A DNA stretch of 64,000 nt, from positions 49,572,836 to 49,636,835 of the forward strand of contig NC_088681.1 in assembly GCF_950023065.1 (NCBI RefSeq). The letters run 5' to 3'. How positions within the stretch are numbered: position 1 is the stretch's first letter; each line of letters begins with the position of its first letter. This document shows positions 44,611-53,427 of this stretch, piece after piece. A model generated the notes under the pieces. It saw only the letters and a list, made by a program, of their open reading frames with translations. It made no database searches and was not told the DNA's origin. This DNA comes from Planococcus citri. Taxonomy: Eukaryota > Arthropoda > Insecta > Hemiptera > Pseudococcidae. A program made the position numbers and the translations under genes.

Positions 44611-46130
44611 TTAGTTTCTGGTAATTCTACGTAGCACATTCGCGCATGACAACAGCCCGTGCAAGTAACGTGAAAAATTCTTCAACAGCAGCTCGTAAAC
44701 TTTGAATATGGCGAAGTTCTTTGTCGATTGAGTTTGGCACAACAACAAATGAACATGCTTTCGCACCTCGACCGAATGATACCAAGGAGTAGAGTAGACT
44801 GCGAAGGATACTTCCAGTATCTGATTTCAAGAAGAAAACAACACAACTTTAATCAATGCAACATTGTTGTAAATTTTTCAAAAGTATCAGATGGTCATCA
44901 TTACCAAGTAATCCAACTTCTGCCCAAGGAAATAGAACGAAAATGCGGTCACACAAGAGCACAAATACGCAGCCATTTATTTAATTTTTAGAACAAATGC
45001 AAAGTGTTCCTACAAACAAAGAAATACCACAACAATGTTTTTCTATGTAGAAGTCACATAGATACTTACAAATGAGAACAGCCTTCTAAGCAGGTTTTGT
45101 GAACAACTTACAGATGAGCAAATAAAAAGCACAGTAACGCCATAACAGAAGGCCGATAGTGTCATAAAAGAGCTGGACACCTCAACAAATTTTCTCAAAT
45201 GGTCAATAAGTCTGAAATAATTGAGTTTGAAAATTGAAAAAGACCTCCAGTAGGCATCTAGATCAATAAAAATGCTTACACATTGATGTTTTGAAACAAT
45301 CCAACGCTACGCTTTACGATAATGTCAAACGCTTGATTCCAATTTTCTGAGAGTTCTCCACTTCTTTCAACATCTTCATATAGATTACGAGCACCAGCAT
45401 CAATAGTTTTTCGCAGATTGATTAGTTCATCGCAACATATTGTATTCCAATACAACACCATGGCCAACATTGACAACCAAAATATCATGCAAAATTCCAA
45501 AGCGATCAGTGAAATGCCCAAATTAACCGTGCAAAGAAATCCAAAACTTCCATATTGATCGATGAAAGGAACAGGTATCGTGTAATAAAAATGATTTTTA
45601 AATTTTTTTTCATCGTAAAATATTACCACGTCCAAAAAACAGACGAATAAAAATACAGCGCAACATGTAAGAAAGGAATAACTAAACAGCTTGAAAATTT
45701 GTTTCGCATCACGCATTACTTTTTTTTCGTCTAAATTCGAACTAACTTTGGAAATATAAATATTATTAACATGATCGATCATAGCCTCGATATCGTGACG
45801 ATACAAGTACCCTATCAAAGGTAATCCAAACACTGACACGTTATTAAGACCCAGGAAACTCGCAACGTTAAACATCATCAAAGGATCTTTATTTTCATCG
45901 AACCACAGATATGCCAAAGTGAGCGTATACGAGATCATAATTTCGCAAAAAATCAATACAAGCCACACAGACTTCACCTGAATGTGAATTTTATTCGTAA
46001 ACCAGAGCTTACCACTGAAGCAATAAAAAAGGTAGAGTTGATTAGCCAGTATACTTTGATAACCAAAAATATTTTCCGAACCTCGAAATTGTTTCCAAAT
46101 TTTTTTCAATTCTTGCCACAAAATTAGCAT
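44611..46130 (-). pseudogene. Odorant receptor (7tm_6 family), paralogue 3, premature TAA in exon 3
   Basis: Exons on the minus strand: 46130-45280, 45211-45112, 45009-44905 and 44820-44611 (stop TAA), the same lengths as paralogue 2. The start is MLILWQELKKIWKQFRGSEN; an upstream in-frame extension lacks an ATG and is not preferred. Membrane segments include MISYTLTLAYLWFDE and YSFLTCCAVFLFVCFLDVVI. Exon 3 reads EHFAFVLKIK, then TAA (44977-44979), where both paralogues have Tyr (TAT or TAC). It then continues in frame MAAYLCSCVTAFSFYFLGQK. Everything else, including splice sites and the C-terminal YSTPWYHSVEVRKHVHLLLC block, is intact. Confidence 0.85.
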
Positions 46131-47089
46131 TTTTATACTATGTATTGATGGGGCATGAAAAACAGGGAATGATCTACTCAACTTATCTATACAAGAATAG
46201 TACCTACATTATTGTCGCAGTGTAGACTAGAAAACATAACAAACACGAGGCATAATTTTGTACAATTGAGTTGTATTGAAAGCGGGGAAGGGATGTTCCA
46301 ATGCTAAAAAACTTTTTTCGTCAATATGAAAATTAAAATTTCTTACTTAGGTCATATTTACTAATATGTTATTGTATATACAACATGAACTTATGAAATT
46401 ATGAACTGTTGACAAAATACTGTGTAAACACACGCTTAAGGTTACACTTTCACTGAACTTTTTTTTAAATCATGAATTAAGCATTGAAAATTTTCCATAC
46501 GAATTACGAATAATTATTTAGTCTATAACCACAGTACCAGTGGGCAAGCAGCTCAAGTTCAATTTGAAAATTCATAACCTCCAATTTCAAAGTTGAGTCT
46601 TCTTCTTCTCAGCCACGAACGTTCATCACGTGGATGCTTGACTGAAGAGTGTCTATTGATTATTGAAACATGATTTTTATTAGTAAAATTTCTACTTAAT
46701 TCAAAGTGCAAGACGTTTATCAAACTTTTGCTTCAATATCTGCCAGGTGTTTTCGTTCTTAATGTCCATTCTTTCATCCTTGCCTTCCAAAAAATGAATC
46801 TTTGCAAAAAATTGAAATTATTTTGTTGTTTTGCAGACGAACTGCAGTTGAGAAAAAAAAATGTCCTCAGTGCAATGAGTAATGAAGGGAATATGGGATG
46901 AAAAATTAACCCTAACTATTATGCATAAAAAAATAAGCCTATGTAGGTTGTTAGGTACTCGTATGTACCTATTAGTACTTAGTTCTTTCTCCCTTTTTTA
47001 AATTTAATTTAAAAAACACTTGAAAAAAGATTCAAGATGTTTCAAAAAATTTCAAGCATTTTTCAAGAAGACTGAATTAAGCAGAGAAA

Positions 47090-47790
47090 TAAAATTATAA
47101 CTGTTGGCCAAATAATAAATACATACAAGCATAAGGAAATTGTTCCGCTAAACTTTTTTTTTCATCTTGAATAATTATTTTAAAAAAATTTCCAAGAGTG
47201 ATTATTCAGTCTAACATAAGTATAGGTAAGTAACCATTTTTGAAACAGCTTTCTCGCATGTCATTTTGATTTTTTTTCTTACCATGTAATTTTCGGAGGT
47301 TCTATTCATGAGAATTATTGTCATCACTCCCAACTTGATACAGATTTATTTTAAAATACTTACATAAATAATGTAAGTCAAGTTTGTAAAAGTACTTGTA
47401 ATATTGTAGGTATGTATTGAAACAATAAATTAATGATCGATTGATTGACTGATTTACATATTAATTTTCAAAAAATTTATTTATCTCGACAAATTTTAGT
47501 TGCAAAAAAGAAGTACATACCTAAAAATGATTCTTTTTCCAAAATTTTGACGCGAAATTTTCAAAATAAATTTTGATTGCATCTTTGATACGATTTTACC
47601 GAAGATATTTACAGTGCCAAAGGCGAAAGCGCACTAACGTGATCTATGTTTATCAGTTCTGCAGCTCAAGCTCAATTTGAAAATTCGGAAATTCGTAATG
47701 AGGAGGTCCTCAAATTTTCAAATTCAGGTTTTTTCTGAAAGATGATTTTTAATTAAAATTTCTATACCAAAGTGCAAGACGTTTTCGTCC
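47090..47790. repeat. Third copy of the receptor upstream flank, without a gene
   Basis: ATAACTGTTGRC, GGAAAYTGTTCCGCTAAACTTTT, GATTATTCAGTCTA, CAGCTCAAGCTCAATTTGAAA and AAAGTGCAAGACGTTTTCG follow the same order as 40785-41120 and 46390-46740. No receptor exon precedes it, so it is a relic of a further duplication unit. Confidence 0.65.
47390..47455 (+). mobile_element. Possible LINE 3' tail
   Basis: ACAATAAATTAATGATCGATTGATTGACTG resembles the AATAAA plus short tandem GATT tail of a LINE end. No coding part is present, so the call is tentative. Confidence 0.3.
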
Positions 47791-47929
47791 AGAACCCCCC
47801 CCCTTTCGCCATTTCCAGCCATTCTGGAGCCTTCCGCGCGGTTGTATGACATACCTAATATAAAACACAACCAATTCAGAAAATCACGCTGGAGGTTCCA
47901 AAAACGGCTCGAAACAGCGAAATTCGAAC

Positions 47930-48083
47930 GGGGGGGGGGGGGGGTGGTTCTGAACTCGATACAGCGATTCGTGCCAATATCCAAAATTTTCTCGCAAACG
48001 AGAAACTTTTGATTTTTTGGATATTTTTATCATGAAAAAAAGCTGTTCAAAAAACAACTCTTGAGATACCCCCCCCCCCCCCC
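47930..48083. repeat. G15 ... C15 paired homopolymer tracts
   Basis: G-run at 47930-47944 and C-run at 48069-48083, 124 bp apart, in otherwise ordinary sequence. Same arrangement as 36782-36833. Confidence 0.9.
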
Positions 48084-48169
48084 TAATCGGCTCAAATGTG
48101 GATAAACTCGTTGAACAGGTCGAGTATAACACACAACTCGACTTTTAGCTGTCCTACTTCATAATCACG

Positions 48170-48510
48170 CCTTCTGGAGCAAATTCAAAATTCTGGAGAA
48201 ATTGAAAATCGCGATGGAGGCTCCAGAATGGCTAGAAATGGCGAAATTTGGATTTAGGGAATTAATATCAGTTTTAGGATTTATTTTGATCATTTTTGCT
48301 GATCAAGTACGTACTTTTTTAATAAAAAAGCATAAATCACCAAAAACAGTCAACTTTGAATTTTCAAACGTTCGCCAAAAATCGAAAAAGTAAGTTGGGC
48401 AGCTGAAATTTTGGTTTTGGGTGTTTTAGACCATGATCTTTCCAAAAATCGCAGTCCCGTTCAAACCGGAGGTGGACACCTCAAGAAATTCCCTTGTAAG
48501 TTTTATATCC
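48170..48510. repeat. Dispersed repeat, closely related to 61730-62010
   Basis: GGAGGCTCCAGAATGGCT, TTTTGATCA, CAAACGTTCGCCAAAAA, GTTGGGCAGCTGAAA and TTTTAGACCATG occur in the same order in both. Weaker relatives lie at 30850-31600. The open frames reflect shared ancestry of a noncoding repeat. Confidence 0.75.
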
Positions 48511-48596
48511 CATTGATTTCAATTTTTGAGTGATTAAATTTGGTCACCATGTTGTATTACATCTTCAACTCAAGATTTGACAAATTTTCAAGGATC

Positions 48597-50090
48597 TTTT
48601 TTTTTTTTATTATTTAACACACTTTATTACAATGTTAAGGAGACCTTAAATAAGTAATATTTCTGACTTTAAACAAGTTAGTTACATTACATGTGCAGGG
48701 TTCTCTCCAGTGAGAGTGTACTCTGCTATTTTATAAAGTATCTCTCCAGTGAGAGTACTCTCTTTATTTTTTATAATATCTATGACTAAGTCGTGAGGTT
48801 TTAACTGATGGATGTTTCTTTGCTTTGATCTTGTTTTGTGTGTTTTCAACTTGAGAAATTCTTTTATCCATTTTTTTAAGCAGTTCCCAAATGTCTTTTA
48901 AGCTCACCTGCTCTTCTAGTTCCACTGGTTCATCCGATTCATCCGTGTTATTCTTTGGAAGGTTTCTTTTGACAATGTTGGCTTGTTCAGGTTTCTGAGT
49001 TGTTATCTGCTCCTGGCTTTGAGTAGTCCTTTGCTTGACACGATCAATTACTGTCATCTTTGGTTTAGATATAGCAGCAATTTTTGCTTGATATACTGGA
49101 TACCCTCTCCAGTTGGCTGTATGATCACCATCACAATTGGCACACTTGGCTGGGTCTTCTTTCTTCTTCCTACATTGCTTTGTTTCATGGTCTAATACAC
49201 ACTTAACACATTTGGGTTTCCTTGCACAGTATGTTTTGGTATGACCAACCTGCTGGCAGTTTTTACATTAAGGTAGCTCCCTCTTTTTTGCTGGAGGTTC
49301 TACCTTCACTTTAGTGTGCAACAAGAACCCCATTTCATAAATGGTCTTGTTGTTTTCTTTTGGGCTGAGATATACATAAAAGAGTGGTAATGCCACCTTA
49401 TATGATTTCTTACTCACAATTTCTCCAGATAGGCTACATCTTTTTTCACCTCTGTTTTTTTAATAATTACATTGGTGACATTAATGGCATCATGTCCGAT
49501 TTTAATCAATTCTAATTTGATATCCTCGGGTGAAGTGGAGGGGTGTAGCCCTCTTATAACTACCTGAAAGGGTTTATCTTGTTTCAACTGATATGTATAT
49601 ATGGTGCCCAATTCCATACATTTTGTGACTAGGATTCTTCCTTATAGCCTCCAGTGCCCTATACACTGCTCTAAAGCTTTACTCATTTGAGCATGCTATT
49701 TCAACATCTTCATTAGAGAGGGTTTGCATTGTAGGGGTTTCACACTCTTCCATGCTTTCCAACATAATTCCACTTACTTAAACAGGTGGAATACGTTTCT
49801 TTTTGAGTTTTTCACTGTAAGTTTCTTTTGACTGGATAGATTTAATGCTGTCTATTGTCATATTGCTATGATTTTCCTCTGACTCGTCTGTTGATGTTGT
49901 TTGTTCGCTGAGATGGTTTTCATCCTCTTTTGACTTGGCTTGATAGTGAGCTACTACTTCTCGTAAGTGGTTGATTTGCCTCTGCTCTTCTTCCAATTGT
50001 TTTTGTTGGAAGTTTATTCTGTTTCACAATGTCACTGTACATAGCTGTTAGCTGGTTGTACGTGGGATCACCATCGTTCATACCCATCAT
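48597..50090 (-). pseudogene. Jockey-type LINE ORF1 (PRE_C2HC/zinc-knuckle gag), no ORF2
   Basis: Read on the minus strand from a double ATG at 50090. A coiled, charged N-terminal part (QINHLREVVAHYQAKSKED) leads to KPFQVVIRGLHPSTSPEDIK, the signature of the PRE_C2HC domain. Then come three zinc knuckles: CKNCQQVGHTKTYC, CVKCVLDHETKQC and CANCDGDHTANWRGYP, where the last Cys has become Tyr. ORF1 of Jockey-clade LINEs binds RNA to form the transposition particle. Several frameshifts and a TAA just before the first knuckle break it. A C-terminal coiled stretch (LLKKMDKRISQVENTQNK) ends near 48764. The 3' region has duplicated CTCTCCAGTGAGAGT palindromes and a 12-nt A tail (T-run 48597-48608). 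No endonuclease or reverse transcriptase follows, so it is an ORF1-only copy. Confidence 0.8.
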
Positions 50091-50691
50091 AGTTCACATT
50101 CACTATTTACATTCCCAACGCGAAGTATTTTAATTGTTTACAAATGAGAGGCGTTTCGCGATATGGGTCCTTGTGGTGATTCGATGTTTTTTTTTATTGG
50201 TGATTCCGACTTACTTTTTCACGAGAAATCAAATGGTGCAATCAGATTTCGCCTATCTCATCAACTTCTCGTTTTAAAAATTACTTGAACATGAATACTC
50301 AAAAACTCACATTTTTGGGAAATTGAAAAACAAAGTTTTTGTTTGTTTTTGATTTTAAAAAAAAAATAAAAAAAAGGTCGATGGAAAAATTATTTTATTG
50401 TTGTTACCTATGTAAAATTTCATGTGGAATCCGAATTTCTCGGTATTTTTTTGCAGGGTAGTCTATAACGTTGTGTAAATTCGATTGTTCACCACAAGGT
50501 CCCTTTTCTAAATCATGGATATCAGGTGATGATGAACGAATTTCGTCAAAATTTCCCCTTCAACATATGCGCAAGACAACACTGCACCCGAAAATCAAAA
50601 AAAAAAAATCGAAAAAATCGAAGCGATTCGATGTTTTTTCTCTCCTGAAAAAATCGAAATATCACCACAAGGGCCCTTATTGCAAAACCCC
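50091..50691. other. Noncoding flank of the LTR element, with inverted CCTTGTGGTGAT words
   Basis: GGGTCCTTGTGGTGATTCGA near 50164 is inverted near 50659 (ATATCACCACAAGGGCCC), with a further relative at 50487. This may be a decayed small TIR element into which the LTR retrotransposon inserted. No gene. Confidence 0.4.
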
Positions 50692-51316
50692 TGTAGGTTT
50701 ACGTGTCGGCCTACAAACAAATCGCGGCGATCTCGGCGTCGAACGTAAGGGCCGCAATTCGTATCGCCCTGGTCCGTCCGTTTTTTATACCCCTAACTGT
50801 CTAACGCTCGGAAAAAAATCCCCGTGCGCGCCACGTGATAACCACCACGAGCTAATTCTACAGCCTAAAATACTACGCCCGGAATAAGAACCCCGTGCGC
50901 GCCGCGTGATAAAGACCACGAGCTGATGAACCTTAATAGGCGAGAGAGAGAGAGAGAGAAAAGAGCGCGAGAGAACAGAACACATAAAACAACTGTTTGA
51001 AGGAAAGATATTATTCGGTTCGAACTGGTTACAAAGACTAAAAACTAAGCTGGACATAGCTTATATTTATATAAAAAGATTTAAATTTATTGACCAATAG
51101 GGAGAAAGCAAGCCGGTCGCGATCGTCTCTTAACGCTGTTTTGTAAAAATGACGATTCAGCCAATCAGAGATCTAGAAAAAAGGGTAGAAAAAGGTTCGA
51201 TCCGCCGGCTTGTTTTCTCTCTACGGTATTACTTCTAGATATACTCGAAGTGTTGTAGGCGATCTCCGTACGGTATTACTTTATCTTACGAGTCGAAATG
51301 TACGCGATTGCCTACA
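50692..51316 (-). repeat. 3' LTR (625 bp)
   Basis: Runs TGTAGGTTTACG to CGATTGCCTACA. Contains a (GA)n stretch near 50942 and, on the minus strand, a TTTATATAAATATA box near 51063-51076 that would serve as the TATA box in the 5' copy. Confidence 0.95.
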
Positions 51317-51320
51317 GAGA

Positions 51321-51330
51321 CTCCCCCCAA
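51321..51330 (-). other. Polypurine tract candidate
   Basis: On the minus strand TTGGGGGGAG lies just before TCTC and the TGTAGG start of the 3' LTR. It would prime plus-strand DNA synthesis. Confidence 0.55.
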
Positions 51331-51512
51331 TAGCGGCGGAGCCGATTAGAAAAATACGATAACGATAAATTAAGAAGAAAAAAAAATGACAAAAATGATT
51401 TTTTTAAAAAAAGAGAAAAAAAACGACTAAAAATAAACAAAATTATAACTGTAAAATTATCAATAATTTGGGGAAAACAAAACAGAGCAACAAATGTTCA
51501 CATACCAAAGTT

Positions 51513-51941
51513 TCAGAAAACCAGTAGCCCCTTATAGTATTTATCACCATGTTTTTTGGCAGATCCTTTTCCTCGCTTTTTGTTTCGGCGTTTTTTACCC
51601 TTCAGTTTGGAATTTGTAGGCGCGAACTGTTCACCTTGAGGTAGAATTTCAATCGTAGATTTGGGTGACGCAATCGAAGATTTTGGCTGTGCCGTTGGTG
51701 AGTTTGATGGCGATGGTTCAATTTTTTCCGGGGAACGAGTTGAATCGGAAGTTTTCCAAAGTGCATCCACATCCGCGCTCCACGTTACATTGGGTGTTGG
51801 AGGGCGGTCGGCGTTGGTCATTGGGTTGCGGATAGATTCTTCGAGTTCGGCCACTTCGTCGTCTGAAATGTCCGAGTTTGAGCCGAATAAATGGAACATG
51901 ATTTTCATCATTTCCTCTTTACTGATGCGTTTCCGCGACAT
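51513..51941 (-). CDS. ORF3 of the LTR element: 142-residue basic-tailed protein
   Basis: It starts at a true ATG (MSRKRISKEEMMKIMFHLFG), in the slot between integrase and the 3' LTR where envelope genes sit in errantiviruses. It is not an envelope: no signal peptide and no membrane segment. The N-terminal third is acidic and helical (SDISDDEVAELEESI), the middle is Ser/Pro-rich (EPSPSNSPTAQPKSSIASPK), and the C-terminal part is strongly basic (KLKGKKRRNKKRGKGSAKK), suggesting nucleic-acid binding or nuclear targeting. I do not recognise the family. Expression would need splicing or a subgenomic RNA, because it is not continuous with pol. Confidence 0.65.
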   Translation of the reverse strand: MSRKRISKEEMMKIMFHLFGSNSDISDDEVAELEESIRNPMTNADRPPTPNVTWSADVDALWKTSDSTRSPEKIEPSPSNSPTAQPKSSIASPKSTIEILPQGEQFAPTNSKLKGKKRRNKKRGKGSAKKHGDKYYKGLLVF

Positions 51942-52134
51942 GACAGAAAAATAACCAAAAGGAAAATAAACTGAACGTGAAAAAATGATGTGAACTAGTA
52001 AAAGAGAGTGGGTAAACTGAAGTCCAGAGACGATGCATCGTAATGTAGAATGGAATTAGCCGGGGAAGAAAGTGACGAAATAACAAGAAAAAAAAAAGGA
52101 AAAAAAAATAGGGAAAAAACTAACACGATCAATT

Positions 52135-53385
52135 TTATTGCAGGGTGTATCGATGTATTGTTTGCAATGGCAGAGACCAGTGTACTTTCTTTTTTTTAAG
52201 GGTAGCGACGTAGTAGTCTGGCCTATTGATAACTCGTCCAGAGCGTGTCTTTATGCAGGGTGGAGGAGTAGGTGGGTCGTTGGTATTTTTTTGTACTGTA
52301 TTTGGAATCGCCGTTGTGTCTGGTATTTGTTTCGAGGTTGATTTTTCTGTTGGTTCTTCTAGCAGGTAGAATGCCGGCTTTACGCGGTCAATTGAAACAG
52401 CACGTGCGTTTCCGTTAATGTTAAGTGTGAAGACCTTTGACGTTCGTTTTATCACCTCGTATGGGCCAGTGTAAGAAGATTCGAGCGGCGTTTTAACACG
52501 GTCTGTGCGGAGGTAGACTTTTTTTGCTGTTTTTAACTCCGGGTGAACAAAAAATCCTTTCGAGGTTTTGTGTTGGAATGGTGCAGGTCGAAATTGTTTA
52601 AAAGCATTTTTTAGCTTTTCGACATATCTCGGAAGTGGTAGTGCAGAGGCAGAGGGGATTTCTTCTATGAATTCTCCAGGAAGTCTAAGGTTTTGGCCGA
52701 AGGTTGCTTCTGCTGGAGTGAATGGGAAGTCATCTCTGCACACTGTTCGTAAACCCAGTAAAACAACAGGTAGCGCATCAGTCCATGTGGAACCATGACT
52801 AATTAACGCTGATTTGAGCTGACGATGTACTCTTTCAATAATTCCATTGGCAGGTGGGTGATAAGCGGTGGTGGTGATGTGTTTAGCTCCGAGGAGTGAA
52901 ATAAGTTTGGAATGCAATTCGGAGGTAAATTGAGTACCTCTGTCAGTTGTGACAGTTTGCGGAACTCCATATCGCGATATCCACTCGCTTACAAACGCTT
53001 TTGCAACAGTTTCTGCTGAAATGTTAGGTATTGGAATTATTTCAATCCACCTGGTGAATCTGTCTATCATTGTAAGTGCGTATCTCAAACCGTTGCTTTC
53101 CGCGAAGTGTCCCACAATATCGACATGAATTTTTTCAAATTTCTCAGAAGGTGGGAATGGCTGTATTGCAGAATGAGTGTGTCGAGTAGTTTTAGTTCGT
53201 TGGCAGGCATCGCAGCATTTTGCCCAATTCCGTATTTCTTTTCTCATCCCCGGCCAAATGTATCGTTTTTTAATTAAACGTAGAGTAGCATTTGGACCTG
53301 GGTGTGAAAGGCTGTGTAATTGTTTGAATACATCAAATCGAATTTCTTTAGGTACGTAAGGTCGAGGTTTATTATCATTTCCCAT
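52135..53385 (-). CDS. pol: Integrase domain of pol (downstream of in-frame TGA)
   Basis: 416 residues from the first ATG after the stop. The zinc-binding HHCC is at about H24, H28, C58 and C61 (HSLSH...CDAC). The catalytic DDE residues are D89 (HVDIVG), D148 (TTDRGTQF) and E184 (NGIIERVHRQ), with the usual 35-residue gap between the last two. A GPY-type C-terminal module (SSYTGPYEVIK) follows. The extreme C-terminus (about the last 60 residues) is Pro/Thr- then Lys-rich. It is in the same frame as the upstream pol, only 14 sense codons after the TGA at 53428-53430. The start used here is therefore artificial; the domain belongs to one polyprotein that inserts element DNA into the genome. Confidence 0.9.
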   Translation of the reverse strand: MGNDNKPRPYVPKEIRFDVFKQLHSLSHPGPNATLRLIKKRYIWPGMRKEIRNWAKCCDACQRTKTTRHTHSAIQPFPPSEKFEKIHVDIVGHFAESNGLRYALTMIDRFTRWIEIIPIPNISAETVAKAFVSEWISRYGVPQTVTTDRGTQFTSELHSKLISLLGAKHITTTAYHPPANGIIERVHRQLKSALISHGSTWTDALPVVLLGLRTVCRDDFPFTPAEATFGQNLRLPGEFIEEIPSASALPLPRYVEKLKNAFKQFRPAPFQHKTSKGFFVHPELKTAKKVYLRTDRVKTPLESSYTGPYEVIKRTSKVFTLNINGNARAVSIDRVKPAFYLLEEPTEKSTSKQIPDTTAIPNTVQKNTNDPPTPPPCIKTRSGRVINRPDYYVATLKKKKVHWSLPLQTIHRYTLQ

Positions 53386-53427
53386 GAAACACCAAATTGT
53401 CAGATTTCCAGTGTTGGGAAGTAGGTA

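Larger units (their letters stand above)
42430..46801. repeat. Segmental duplication unit B (contains odorant receptor 3)
   Basis: Counterpart of 37540-41195. Its homology is interrupted at 42630-44397 by a MITE and further inserted DNA that unit A lacks. It resumes at AATCAATTATCTATGCAATTGGG (44400), and the upstream flank ends at CCAAAAAATGAATCT (46801). Confidence 0.85.

Noticed and set aside
46131..46181. N-terminal extension of receptor 3 upstream of MLILWQ
   Set aside because: It begins at TTG, is not in the same frame in paralogue 2, and the ATG at 46130 matches both relatives.
50471..50887. 138-codon plus-strand frame, and 56143-56583 with the same C-terminus
   Set aside because: The shared part is LTR sequence read on the wrong strand; the first part is a repeat flank.
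50785..51057. Identical 90-codon frames in the two LTRs (also 56481-56753)
   Set aside because: LTR identity explains the match; no evidence of translation.
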